NCBI GenBank assembly: GCA_021203805.1
Contig: JAJQAM010000059.1
Span: 1 to 25,237, forward strand
DNA: 25,237 bases
Direction: 5' to 3'
Source of the DNA: Coprobacillus sp.
Lineage (GTDB): Bacteria; Bacillota_I; Bacilli_A; RFN20; CAG-826
The notes under the pieces were generated by a model. It ran no database searches. It was not told the origin of the DNA and saw nothing but the letters and a program-made list of their open reading frames with translations. Below, piece by piece: positions 14,124 to 23,334 of the stretch. Position numbers and translations under genes: made by a program. Numbering within the stretch: the first letter of the stretch is position 1; each line of letters begins with the position of its first letter.

Positions 14124-15425
14124 ATGAAGGTTTTATCTCAGTCTGACTATTTATCGGTAAGCATGGTCTCTCTTGTCGCGGATTATGATAGAGAAACTAT
14201 CGTAAATCTCTATGAGCCCATCATCGGCTTTGAAGCGGTGGCCCTTTATTTTACTTTTCTTAGCGAGGCTAAAAACCAAGAGGTTTTATCAATGTCCACG
14301 CACGAGAGTCTTTTTAACCGCATGGGAATAAATACCACGGACTTTATAAGCGCCAGAGAAAAGCTAGAAGGAATAGGTCTTCTTAAGACTTATATAGAGG
14401 AGACAAGTAGCACCATATATCACTATGAAGTCTACGCTCCTCACACTCCAAGTGATTTCTTTAATAATACGATATACTATGGTCTATTTAAGCAGGCAAT
14501 CGGAGAGAGCGAGGCGGAGCGAATCAAATCGCTTTATAAAACCTATGATGATAGTGAGAAGGGAAGAGATATCTCCTCCTCTTTCCAAGAGGTTTATACC
14601 CCTGACCTCTCTAATCCTATCTTTCAGGAGTCGATTAATAACGAGGCCCTAAAGGGCACTAATAGAAGTAAAGTTAACTCTGATTTCTCATATGAGAAAT
14701 TCTTTATGGGGTGCGAAAAGTTCTCCCCTGTTAATACAATTACTGAGAAGTCCTTATCAAAGAAAGAAATGGAAGAGATAAGTAGACTCGCCACTCTTAA
14801 CGGTCTTAATGAGGAGCAGATTGCTCAGGTTATTACCTCTAGTTATGATGTAACTCGTCCTAAAGGACAAAGAATTGACTTCTCTAGCCTCAGAGAAAAG
14901 ATCATCTTTTCAAGAGCTTTCCGCTCATCCTATGTCAATAGAGATGACACTGGCGATGCCCCTCGTCTAGTCTCTTCTGACTCAATGCTTGGGAAAAAGA
15001 TTGATCTTATGGAGACCACCGCTCCCGCAAAATATCTCTCTATTAGAACCGAGATGGCGGAGCCAGCTCCCGCTGATCTCATCTTAATCGATGATATCTC
15101 AAGTAAATATCATCTCGCTAACTCGGTGATTAACGCATTAATTGATTATACCTTAGCCACGCAAAATGGAACGCTTCCTCGGCTTTATATGGAGAAAGTT
15201 GCGGCCTCACTTGTAAGAGCAAAGGTCAGCTGCGCTCTTGACGCGATGGAATATTTAAATAGCGTCGCTAAAAAGCGAAAGAAGAAACCCGATAAACCGC
15301 CTACTTATAGCGAAGAAGAAAGTAGTGATACTAGTGAAGAGTTAAATAGCGAGAGAGAAAATAAAAATAGTGAAATAAGCGAAGAAGAGTGGGACGCTCT
15401 TATGAAGGAAATGGATAATGGCTGA
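14124..15425 (+). CDS. dnaB: Replication initiation/membrane attachment protein DnaB (DnaD/DnaB family)
   Basis: In Bacilli this primosome protein works with DnaD and DnaI to load the replicative helicase (DnaC in Bacillus) at oriC and at restarted forks; it is not the E. coli DnaB helicase. 433 aa (B. subtilis 472). The N-terminal winged-helix DDBH1-type region includes LYEPIIGFEAVALYFTFLSEA, the family hallmark. There is a linker, then a C-terminal DDBH2 domain (about residues 310-385: NSVINALIDYTLATQNGTLPRLYMEKVAASLVRAKV...AMEYL), a Lys-rich patch and an acidic tail. The start at 14124 matches the usual N-terminus. Its stop overlaps the dnaI start by 8 nt, so the pair is co-translated, as in other Bacilli. 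Confidence 0.92.
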   Translation: MKVLSQSDYLSVSMVSLVADYDRETIVNLYEPIIGFEAVALYFTFLSEAKNQEVLSMSTHESLFNRMGINTTDFISAREKLEGIGLLKTYIEETSSTIYHYEVYAPHTPSDFFNNTIYYGLFKQAIGESEAERIKSLYKTYDDSEKGRDISSSFQEVYTPDLSNPIFQESINNEALKGTNRSKVNSDFSYEKFFMGCEKFSPVNTITEKSLSKKEMEEISRLATLNGLNEEQIAQVITSSYDVTRPKGQRIDFSSLREKIIFSRAFRSSYVNRDDTGDAPRLVSSDSMLGKKIDLMETTAPAKYLSIRTEMAEPAPADLILIDDISSKYHLANSVINALIDYTLATQNGTLPRLYMEKVAASLVRAKVSCALDAMEYLNSVAKKRKKKPDKPPTYSEEESSDTSEELNSERENKNSEISEEEWDALMKEMDNG

Positions 15426-16296
15426 CTTTGAAAAAATAAGCATTGATTTTAGCGTTGAAAATGATACTTCCCTAGAGGCAAGCTGGAAGCAGTTTATAAG
15501 TGATCATAAAAACGAGGTTCCTCTTCCAGAGGGACTAAGTGATGAACTTATCGATAAATACTACGATAAGGTTTATGACTATATGATCTCTTATCTCTAC
15601 TGTAAAAACTGTCCTGGGAAAGCGCATTGCGAGAAGAATGAACCCTTGACAAGTATCAACCTCTCTGTCTACTGCGGAGTGGCGGAGGAAAGTAGCTCTC
15701 CGTGTAAAGAAATTATTAATGACTACTTCTTTCAGCGTCAGTACGAGATTATGGACTTCCCATCAAGCTGGCTTAACGCTAACCGAAGAAATATCGATAA
15801 ATCCACGGCAAGAGCGGAGGCTCTTAGAAGAGCTATCCAGTCAAAGGAGTGGACTTATATAGAGGGCACTCCAAGAAGCGGTAAGTCTTATCTAGCGGTG
15901 GCAATCACTAATGAATACGCCTCAAAAAGCGAGGGCCCAATCTATTTCCTTGACGCTAAAGATAGAATAAGAGAAATAGCTAGTGCCAAGCGCTACGAGC
16001 AAGAGGATATGATTAAAGAATACTCTCAGTGTAATGTTCTCGTCTTAGATAACTTTGGAAGCGAGTTTGTAAATGACTACGTAAGAGACGCGATTGTTAT
16101 CCCAATTCTAGAGTTTAGAGCGACACATGATCTTATCACTATCTTTACAAGTCAGTACTCTATAGAGGAAGTAAGTAGACACTACGAAACAAAATCCCAA
16201 GTAGGAAAAGATAACGCAAAAAAATTAAGATCTATTCTTCAAAATAATTGCTATCGAGAGATTGTCTTATCTAGCCTTAAAGGCCCACTTTACTAA
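15418..16296 (+). CDS. dnaI: Primosomal protein DnaI, helicase loader
   Basis: AAA+ ATPase that loads the replicative helicase onto DNA. 292 aa. The N-terminal helicase-binding domain carries a zinc-site set of cysteines (C62, C65, C71, C86, C96; CKNCPGKAHC). The C-terminal AAA+ domain has Walker A GTPRSGKS (150-157), Walker B NVLVLD (206-211) followed by NFGSE, and a sensor-like FTSQYS. The usual G of the Walker A second position is T-P-R here, within the range for DnaI/DnaC-type loaders. ATG overlaps dnaB by 8 nt, with AAGGAA upstream. Its last 20 nt overlap the 3' end of the convergent mutM-coaE gene. Confidence 0.95.
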   Translation: MADFEKISIDFSVENDTSLEASWKQFISDHKNEVPLPEGLSDELIDKYYDKVYDYMISYLYCKNCPGKAHCEKNEPLTSINLSVYCGVAEESSSPCKEIINDYFFQRQYEIMDFPSSWLNANRRNIDKSTARAEALRRAIQSKEWTYIEGTPRSGKSYLAVAITNEYASKSEGPIYFLDAKDRIREIASAKRYEQEDMIKEYSQCNVLVLDNFGSEFVNDYVRDAIVIPILEFRATHDLITIFTSQYSIEEVSRHYETKSQVGKDNAKKLRSILQNNCYREIVLSSLKGPLY

Positions 16297-17680
16297 CTAT
16301 ATTTTTAATTTGTTTTTCAAGCCTAGAGATATCCCCATCATTTTCTATCACAAAGTCAGACCTAGACGCGTAGAATTCATTGGGGTTTTTATTTAGCGCT
16401 TGTAGTTCATTAAAGGCCCTAGCGTCTCCATTAGTTCTCTTAGTAAGATACTCGTTTCTCTTTTTATCGGGAGCCGCCACACACACTATATAGTCAAATA
16501 GATTTTCAAAGTGAGCTTCAAAGAGAAGCGGGACCTCCACAGCTGTTAGCCTAGTTTTACTATTTGCTAGCTCTTTTTCAACCTCTTCTCTAACGAGTTT
16601 ATGAACATAGGTATCGACTTTCTTTTCCGCTTTTGGATTAGAAAGTAATTCTTCTCTTAGCTTTTCTCTAGAGAAACCGCCTTCAAAATCATGACCGATA
16701 ATCTTAGCAATTTTACTCGTTACATTACTATCTTCATAAAGCTTATGGACAATCTCATCGCAGGATATAGTAGTGGCCCCATTCTTAGAGAATATATCCA
16801 TCGCGGTGCTCTTTCCAGACGCTAGTGGTCCGGTGAGCCCGATATAATATGGCGGGTATTTTTTTCTCTGACAGACGGGACACCAAGTGGTTCCTCTGCC
16901 CCCTATTTTTTTATAATACAATTCGTGACCACATACAGGGCAGCTATCTCCCTTTTTACCGTAGACATTAAGCCTCGTTTGAAACATGCCGTCAATCCCT
17001 TCCGCGGGGTGATAGGAGTGGATAGTGGAGCCGCCTGCTTTTATGGCCTCATTTAGGACCTTTTTAGAGCTATTTACTATCTCCCACCAATCGCTCTCAC
17101 TTAGGCACCTACTTTCCGTTAGTGGATGCATCTTAGAAAGGAATAAAACCTCATCGCTATAGATGTTACCTAGTCCAGATATTTGACTTTGATCAAGAAG
17201 AGTGCTTTTTAGCGGCTTTTTGCTATTTCTATTACGCTTTATTAAAAAGTCGACATTTTCTATCTCAAAGGGCTCAAAGCCGAGTTTTTTAATCTCTTTT
17301 TCTGCAGAAAGGGCCTCTTTTGTTGTTAATTTCATAATTCCAAAGGAGCGGGAATCATCATAGCAAAGCTTCGTGTTATCCGAGAAATGAAAGACCACTT
17401 TTGCGTATTTACTGTTCTCTTTTTCCTCATCATAGAGGTAGTATTTCCCCTCCATCCTAAGATGAGAGAAAATGACATAATCATCACTTAAATAAAAGAG
17501 AAGAAATTTTCCTTTTCTCCCTATTTCCTCAATCGTTTTTCCTTTTAATGCCTTGCAAAAATAATCCCTATCATTTAGGACCGATTTCTCGCGGAAAATA
17601 TCTACGCTTACTATAGTCTTTCCAGTAACCGAATTAGCGAGGATATTTTTAATCGTTTCTACTTCTGGAAGCTCGGGCAT
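16277..17680 (-). CDS. mutM-coaE: Fused formamidopyrimidine-DNA glycosylase (MutM) and dephospho-CoA kinase (CoaE)
   Basis: 467 aa in one frame. Residues 1 to about 275 are a complete MutM/Fpg: catalytic N-terminus PELPEVETI, Lys58 (K57 after Met removal) in GRKGKFLLF, the helix-two-turn-helix segment GLGNIYSDEVLF, and a zinc finger CPVC (247-250) ... CPVC (267-270) with the DNA-contacting Arg in GGRGTTW. This removes 8-oxoguanine and related lesions. Residues from about 278 are a complete CoaE: P-loop GPLASGKS (284-291), CDEIVHKLYE, and the VEVPLLFEAHF...D.IVCVAA block. It phosphorylates dephospho-CoA in the last step of CoA synthesis. The finger joins CoaE through only a few residues (RKKYPPYYIGLTG). 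In related Bacilli these are separate neighbours in polA-mutM-coaE, so this is an in-place gene fusion. It lies 9 nt after polA. Confidence 0.95.
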   Translation of the reverse strand: MPELPEVETIKNILANSVTGKTIVSVDIFREKSVLNDRDYFCKALKGKTIEEIGRKGKFLLFYLSDDYVIFSHLRMEGKYYLYDEEKENSKYAKVVFHFSDNTKLCYDDSRSFGIMKLTTKEALSAEKEIKKLGFEPFEIENVDFLIKRNRNSKKPLKSTLLDQSQISGLGNIYSDEVLFLSKMHPLTESRCLSESDWWEIVNSSKKVLNEAIKAGGSTIHSYHPAEGIDGMFQTRLNVYGKKGDSCPVCGHELYYKKIGGRGTTWCPVCQRKKYPPYYIGLTGPLASGKSTAMDIFSKNGATTISCDEIVHKLYEDSNVTSKIAKIIGHDFEGGFSREKLREELLSNPKAEKKVDTYVHKLVREEVEKELANSKTRLTAVEVPLLFEAHFENLFDYIVCVAAPDKKRNEYLTKRTNGDARAFNELQALNKNPNEFYASRSDFVIENDGDISRLEKQIKNIVSKVGL

Positions 17681-17689
17681 TTTTAACCT

Positions 17690-20281
17690 CTATTTTATAC
17701 TAAACCAGTCTTTACCAAATCCGCCTTTGACCTCAAGCGGAACATCAAGCGTTAGGGCGTGCTGCATGATATCAGTAAAGAGGGGCATGACGATTTCTTT
17801 CTCGTCTAGCGGCACTTTAAAAATAAGCTCGTCGTGTATTTGAAGAATCATTTTAGTCTTTAGGCCTCTCTCTTTAATCGCTTTATCGCATTTGACCATC
17901 GCGGTTTTAATAAGATCGGCAGCGCTTCCTTGAATAGGCGCGTTTATCGCCGCTCTTTTAAGGAATTCTCTTGTCTGATAATCCGCTCCATCGCTATTGA
18001 TATATCTTCTCCTTCCTAGGCAAGTCGAGACATATCCGTTTTTATCCGCGTCCTCTTTTATTTTTTCAAAGAAAGCTTCTATTTCTGGGAAGGCTTCATA
18101 GAAGTTCTTTATGATTTCTCTTCCCTCTTTAAGGGGGATATCAAGTCTATCCGCTAGGCCCCAGTCGCTTATTCCGTAGATTATTCCAAAGTTAACGGTC
18201 TTAGCTTTTCTTCTCTGTTCATCGGTGGGCTCTCCCTCTAAATGAAAGATACTCTTACTCATTTCAGAGTGAATATCGAGTCCTGATTTAAAGATATTCT
18301 TCATGGCCTCGCACCCTGACATGGAGGCGAGAACGCGAAGCTCAATCTGGGAATAATCAAGCGATAAAATCTCGACATTATCATCGTCATAAAACATCGC
18401 TTTTCTAATGATTTTTCCCTCTTCATTCCTTATAGGAATGTTTTGGAGATTAGGATTAGAGGAGGATAGCCTTCCAGTTTGGGTTAAGGCCTGATTAAAC
18501 TGAGCGTGTATCTTATTATCTTTTCTTATATGTTTTTCTAGACCCTCAACATAAGTAGAAAAGAGCTTAAAATATTTTCTATATTCTAAAATCTTACTCA
18601 CGATTGGGTGTTCATCCACAATTTCCTGAAGGTTTTCCACGGCGGTTTGCTGCTTTCCGCTTTTATCCTTTAGGCCAAGCTCGTCGAATAAGACAGTGGC
18701 GATCTGTCTTGGGGAATTGATATTAAACTCGTGTCCCGCTAGGGCATAAATCTCTTTTTCAAGGGAAGCGATATTTTCCTGAAACTGAGCTCCATAGACA
18801 TCAAGGGTATTCTTATCTAGGGGGAATCCCTCTATTTCCATATCGGAGAGAGTGTCCACTAGAGGGAGCTCTAGATTCCTATATAGATCAAGAGCGTTTG
18901 CCATGGATAGATCTGCATTTACTTTGCTATGAAGAGTATAGGAGTAATGAGCTATCTTACTCGCTCTTAGTTTATCTCCCTCGTCATAGTTAAATAGATC
19001 TTCCTTTTTTGAAGAGATATTTGCCCCATAGTAAGAGAAAATATGCTCCGCGTTTTTATTTAGCGAGGTATCAAGAAGATAGGCCGCAATTAAGATATCA
19101 AACTCAAGTCCTTCTAGCGCTATCCCTTCATTAGAGAGAGCCACTTTAATGCTCTTATAGTCGTAGCAGTATTTTTTAACATTCTTATCTCTTAAAAGGG
19201 ATAAAACGGCATTATTTTTCTTTAAATCATTAATATTTAGGTAGTAGTTATGTCCGTTTATATAAAGAGCGAGTCCGTATACTTTAGAGCCATAGTAATC
19301 GCTCTCATCTTCTAAATCGATGGCGATTCCCACTTCTTTGACATTGTTTAAGTCAGTGGGCGCTTCGCTTTCTACTTCATACTCCTCTTCCTCTTCATTT
19401 TTCTTCCATTTATTAATGAGACGATTGAGGAAGGTTTTGAGCTCGTATTTATCACAAAAGTCTTTAATTTTATCAAAGGAGTAGCCTTCATATTTTGTGT
19501 CTTCTAAGCTAAAAGGAAGCTCTAAATCCGTAAGAATGAGTCCAAGGTGACGGCATTTTCTTCCCTCGTCCTGCTCCTTTACAATGTTTTCTGCGACTTT
19601 TCCTTTTTCAGTTTCCATGGCCTTTACAATCGAGTCAAAATCGCCATATTTTTGAATGAGCTTCATCGCCGTGACGTCGCCCACTCCGCTGATTCCTTTA
19701 AGGTTATCTGAGCTATCTCCTCTTAGGCCTTTAAAGTCAATGATATGCTCCGGGCCAAAGCCAAACTTTTCAATGACTTTTTCTCTATTATAAGTTTCAG
19801 TGTCACTCATTCCTTTCTTAAGAAGAGTCACGGAAATCTGATCATCCACAAGCTGGAGGAAGTCTCTATCTGAGGTATAAACATTAACTTTAATTCCCTG
19901 ACGAGCCGCGGTTTTCGCCATGGTCCCAGCGATATCATCGGCTTCAAAGCCTTCTTCTTCAAACTGAAACACTCCAAGGGCTTTAAGAAACTCTCTTGAG
20001 ATAGGAAACTGCTCCACTAGCTCCTCCGGGGCCGCGTGTCTATTAGCTTTATAAGTCTCGAGTTCCTCATGACGGAAGGTCGCTTTTCCGGTATCAAAGG
20101 CCACCATAAAATAGTCGCCCTCATTTACGTCTTTTAGGATTCTATTAATCATTGAAGAGAACGCAAAAATTGCGTTTGTGGGAATCCCTGAGGATGTTCT
20201 CATAATCTCCCCGCTATAAGAAGTCGCATAGTAGGCTCTAAAAAGGAGAGAATTACCATCTACCACAACTAGCTTACTCAT
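17690..20281 (-). CDS. polA: DNA polymerase I
   Basis: Gap-filling polymerase for Okazaki-fragment maturation and excision repair. 863 aa. The N-terminal 5'-3' exonuclease/flap domain (about 1-290) contains LVVVDGNSLLFRAYYA, FDTGKATFRHE, EADDIAGT, TSDRDFLQLV and DNLKGISGVGDVTAMKLIQKYG. The middle 3'-5' exonuclease-like domain keeps DLE of motif I, but motif II reads YCYDYKS (the usual Asn is replaced) and motif III is not recognisable, so proofreading is probably lost, as in other Bacilli. The polymerase domain carries motif A DYSQIELR (from 642), motif B KTVNFGIIYG (from about 694) and motif C QIHDE (814-818). Its ATG overlaps the dnaE stop by 8 nt; mutM-coaE follows. Confidence 0.97.
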   Translation of the reverse strand: MSKLVVVDGNSLLFRAYYATSYSGEIMRTSSGIPTNAIFAFSSMINRILKDVNEGDYFMVAFDTGKATFRHEELETYKANRHAAPEELVEQFPISREFLKALGVFQFEEEGFEADDIAGTMAKTAARQGIKVNVYTSDRDFLQLVDDQISVTLLKKGMSDTETYNREKVIEKFGFGPEHIIDFKGLRGDSSDNLKGISGVGDVTAMKLIQKYGDFDSIVKAMETEKGKVAENIVKEQDEGRKCRHLGLILTDLELPFSLEDTKYEGYSFDKIKDFCDKYELKTFLNRLINKWKKNEEEEEYEVESEAPTDLNNVKEVGIAIDLEDESDYYGSKVYGLALYINGHNYYLNINDLKKNNAVLSLLRDKNVKKYCYDYKSIKVALSNEGIALEGLEFDILIAAYLLDTSLNKNAEHIFSYYGANISSKKEDLFNYDEGDKLRASKIAHYSYTLHSKVNADLSMANALDLYRNLELPLVDTLSDMEIEGFPLDKNTLDVYGAQFQENIASLEKEIYALAGHEFNINSPRQIATVLFDELGLKDKSGKQQTAVENLQEIVDEHPIVSKILEYRKYFKLFSTYVEGLEKHIRKDNKIHAQFNQALTQTGRLSSSNPNLQNIPIRNEEGKIIRKAMFYDDDNVEILSLDYSQIELRVLASMSGCEAMKNIFKSGLDIHSEMSKSIFHLEGEPTDEQRRKAKTVNFGIIYGISDWGLADRLDIPLKEGREIIKNFYEAFPEIEAFFEKIKEDADKNGYVSTCLGRRRYINSDGADYQTREFLKRAAINAPIQGSAADLIKTAMVKCDKAIKERGLKTKMILQIHDELIFKVPLDEKEIVMPLFTDIMQHALTLDVPLEVKGGFGKDWFSIK

Positions 20282-23200
20282 TACTATCTCCCACTAAAAT
20301 AATATCATCAGCGACAAAGGTTTCTTTATCAATTTTCCCTCTCACAATAACTGGAGAGTAGGCGGAGAGACTTGTTCCCACTTTGGCGTAAAGGGAAGGG
20401 AAGACAGTCATCTCTATTTCTCCCGAGTCATCAAAGATCTTAATAAACGCCATCTGGGATTTACTCTTAGTGGTTATTATCTTCCTTGAGATAATTAATC
20501 CCGCAAGAGTATATTCTTTATTTTGACTAGTAGCGTCACTTATCGGCGTGGGCTTATACGCTCTTATCTTCTCGCTATAGAAATCAAGAGGGCTCGAGCT
20601 TATCACCGTAGAAAGTGATTCATACTCTTTCTCTAGGTTTTCTTTTGGGTCATCTTCGACAACTATCTGCCTTGGCTTAGGAAGCGAGACCGCAAGGTTA
20701 AGCATTCCCCTATCGCCCTCCGCTAGCTTAGCGTACTGCATGGCGTAGACTATAGAGGCCCTTAGTGAGGCCCTTGAAGGATTAAGAGTGTCAAAGGCTC
20801 CCGCATCGATTAGTTTACTGACCTGGTTTTCTGTTATCTTATAGGGATACATCCTCACCATAAAGTCATAAAAATCAGTAAAGGGTCCATTTTCTCTTTC
20901 CGTGATGATGAGGTTTACAAAGGCCTGGGGAATATTCTTTATCCCTGAAAGGGGATAATAGATATCTCCGTTATAAAGCTCAAACTTTGTTGAGGAGACG
21001 TTAACACTCGGAAGAAGGACTTTGTAGCCGCTCTTTTTTATTTCGTATAAGTATTCATTAAACTTAAAATCGCTTGAAGAGGATGCATAGTTAAGCGCAG
21101 TGGTATAAAACTCTAAGGGGAACATTGCTTTTAGATAGCTCATCATCATGGTGACCGTAGCGTATCCCACGGCATGTGATTTATTAAAGCCGTAGGAGGC
21201 AAATCTCTCAATAAGAGCGAAGGTCTCTTCTCCTTCTTTTTCGCTATAGCCATTTTTGACCGCTCCATCGACAAACTCACTCTTTAGTGATTTCATCTTC
21301 TCTTTATCTTTTTTAGAGACCGCTCTTCTAAAGTTATCGGCTTCATCTCCAGAGAGTCCCGCCATTGCGGTGGCGATCGAAGAGACCTGCTCTTGGTAGA
21401 CAATTATGCCATACGTTGGGGCGAGTATCTTCTCCATCTCAGGAGAGGAATAGGTTATATTTGCTCCTAATTTCTTTCTTTTAGCATACTCCGGAATTGA
21501 CTCCATTGGCCCCGGTCTAAAGAGAGCAAGAAGCGCTACAACGTCATCAAAGCAGCTTGGCTCAAGCGTTTTTATCGCTCTTTTCATCCCGGCGCTTTCA
21601 AGCTGGAATATACCCATTGTATTAGCAGAGCAGATTAGTTCATATGTTTCTTTTCTATCGTAATCAAGACTTGATGGATCTAGCTCTATGCCTCTAGTCC
21701 TACTTATTAGCTTAATACATTCATCGATAGTGGTGAGGTTTCTTATTCCAAGAAAGTCCATCTTAAGGAAACCCTGTTCCTCTAGATATTCCATTGAATA
21801 CTGAGTGATATAGTTTCCAAATATATCCACCTTAACAGGGATAGCAGTCTCAAGAGCATCGTTATTAAGAACCACTCCCGCCGCATGGATTCCTTCTTGT
21901 CTAGGAAGAAATTCGATATAGGAAGCAAGGGTAACAATCTCGAGAACATACTTATCTCGGTCTACTTCCTCTCTAAATTCTTTAATATGGCGGTAGCAGT
22001 CTTTAAGAGATTCATTAGATCTCGATAGCATCTTACAGAGTCTATCGATATGAGCCGCGTTATAGCCGTACACTCTTCCGATATCTCTTAGGGCTTGTTT
22101 CGCTAGGATGGTCTGGAAGGTGACGATATTAGCCACTCTTTCATGAGTGTATTTATTACGGACATAGTCCGTAACCTCGTCTCTTCTCGTATCCATAAAG
22201 TCGACGTCAATATCTGGAAGAGACTGACGTGATTTATTAAGGAATCTTTCAAACTGAAGGTCGTTTTTAATGGGGTCAATTGTGGTTATTTTTAGGGCAT
22301 AGGCGACGAGTGATCCTCCCGCGCTTCCTCTCCCTGGACCCACAAGTATCTTATTATCTTTAGCGTACTTTACATAATCACTGACCACAAGGAAGTAGTC
22401 GTTATAGCCCATTGAGTCGATGACATCTAGCTCTTTATCTAGTCTAGTAGTGTACTCCTCTTTATTATCAAGATTTCTCTCACTTAGCCCTTTCATGCTA
22501 AGAGAGCGTAGCTCCTTTTTAGAGTCACTTACTTCATATTTAATGAGATTTCCTCTCTTTATGAAGTAGTCAAAAGTCGAAGAATTAAGAATTTTTTCTG
22601 TATTATCTATTTCCGTTTTTGTATATCTTGCTTCGTAGTATTTCTCCTCGTGGAAGCACTCCTCCCCAGTGGCACCTTTTTCTTCAAGAGTAGTGTCGTT
22701 TTTAATGGCCTCGACTATCTTAATGACAATCGCGTCTTTTTCTTTTTCATACCTAATCTTAGGAAAGGCCACGAGATCATATGGATAAGTCTCACTAAAC
22801 TCTCTTACTTGATCCGCAAAAGCTTTCTCCTCTTTTGTAGTTACTTCAATTCCTAAGTAGAGCTGTTTAAAGCATTTATCATATTCTAGAAGTGTTTTTC
22901 TCGCTGCTTCTTTATCTCTAAATAGCTCTTTAAAAGCGGGAGTATTGGTGTCAAGCACAGCGGTTACATGACTAACTCTTCCTTTTATTGTTTCTAAGGG
23001 AAGCGCATTTCCTTTAATTAGAGGCGTTAAAGCGCATATCTCTCTATAGCCTTCTTCACTAGTGATATATAAAGAGATTTCCTCTCCTTCAATATCAAGG
23101 GTTATTCCGGGGACCGCTTTAAAATTATTATCCCTAGCAAAGTGCATAAAAGATGGAAGGCCATATAAAACCCCTAGGTCACATAGACCTGCGCCTATTA

Positions 23201-23294
23201 GGTTATTCTTTTTAATAGAGTTTACTATCTTTTCAATAGTAAGACCACTTTCAAGAAAGGAATAACCACTGATAATATGAAGAGGGACAAACAT
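20274..23294 (-). CDS. dnaE: DNA polymerase III subunit alpha, DnaE type
   Basis: In Bacilli DnaE extends RNA primers at the lagging strand before handing over to PolC. 1006 aa, about 100 shorter than the B. subtilis enzyme. The N-terminal PHP domain is degenerate: LHIISGYS replaces the LHxHS metal site and LCDLGVLYG lacks the following His, so no PHP exonuclease is expected. Catalytic Asp residues: D363 and D365 in PDIDVDF, D513 in KMDFLGIRNL. GPGRGSAGGSLVAY precedes them. Fingers: LFRPGPMESIPEYAKRK and FNKSHAVGYA. Then helix-hairpin-helix-like LIDAGAFD and a C-terminal OB fold (AGLIISRKIITTKSKSQMAFIKIFDDSG...VIVRGKI). First gene of dnaE-polA-mutM/coaE. No Shine-Dalgarno precedes the ATG. 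Confidence 0.97.
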   Translation of the reverse strand: MFVPLHIISGYSFLESGLTIEKIVNSIKKNNLIGAGLCDLGVLYGLPSFMHFARDNNFKAVPGITLDIEGEEISLYITSEEGYREICALTPLIKGNALPLETIKGRVSHVTAVLDTNTPAFKELFRDKEAARKTLLEYDKCFKQLYLGIEVTTKEEKAFADQVREFSETYPYDLVAFPKIRYEKEKDAIVIKIVEAIKNDTTLEEKGATGEECFHEEKYYEARYTKTEIDNTEKILNSSTFDYFIKRGNLIKYEVSDSKKELRSLSMKGLSERNLDNKEEYTTRLDKELDVIDSMGYNDYFLVVSDYVKYAKDNKILVGPGRGSAGGSLVAYALKITTIDPIKNDLQFERFLNKSRQSLPDIDVDFMDTRRDEVTDYVRNKYTHERVANIVTFQTILAKQALRDIGRVYGYNAAHIDRLCKMLSRSNESLKDCYRHIKEFREEVDRDKYVLEIVTLASYIEFLPRQEGIHAAGVVLNNDALETAIPVKVDIFGNYITQYSMEYLEEQGFLKMDFLGIRNLTTIDECIKLISRTRGIELDPSSLDYDRKETYELICSANTMGIFQLESAGMKRAIKTLEPSCFDDVVALLALFRPGPMESIPEYAKRKKLGANITYSSPEMEKILAPTYGIIVYQEQVSSIATAMAGLSGDEADNFRRAVSKKDKEKMKSLKSEFVDGAVKNGYSEKEGEETFALIERFASYGFNKSHAVGYATVTMMMSYLKAMFPLEFYTTALNYASSSSDFKFNEYLYEIKKSGYKVLLPSVNVSSTKFELYNGDIYYPLSGIKNIPQAFVNLIITERENGPFTDFYDFMVRMYPYKITENQVSKLIDAGAFDTLNPSRASLRASIVYAMQYAKLAEGDRGMLNLAVSLPKPRQIVVEDDPKENLEKEYESLSTVISSSPLDFYSEKIRAYKPTPISDATSQNKEYTLAGLIISRKIITTKSKSQMAFIKIFDDSGEIEMTVFPSLYAKVGTSLSAYSPVIVRGKIDKETFVADDIILVGDSNE

Positions 23295-23302
23295 ACACTT
23301 AT

Positions 23303-23331
23303 AGTATATCTATTATCTACTCTCTTATAAA
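23303..23331 (-). promoter_or_regulatory. dnaE promoter, giving an almost leaderless mRNA
   Basis: Reading the - strand: TTTATA (23331-23326), 17-nt spacer, TATACT (23308-23303), ending 8 nt before the ATG at 23294. The transcription start would be at or within a base or two of the start codon, consistent with the missing Shine-Dalgarno. Confidence 0.55.
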
Positions 23332-23334
23332 GAG

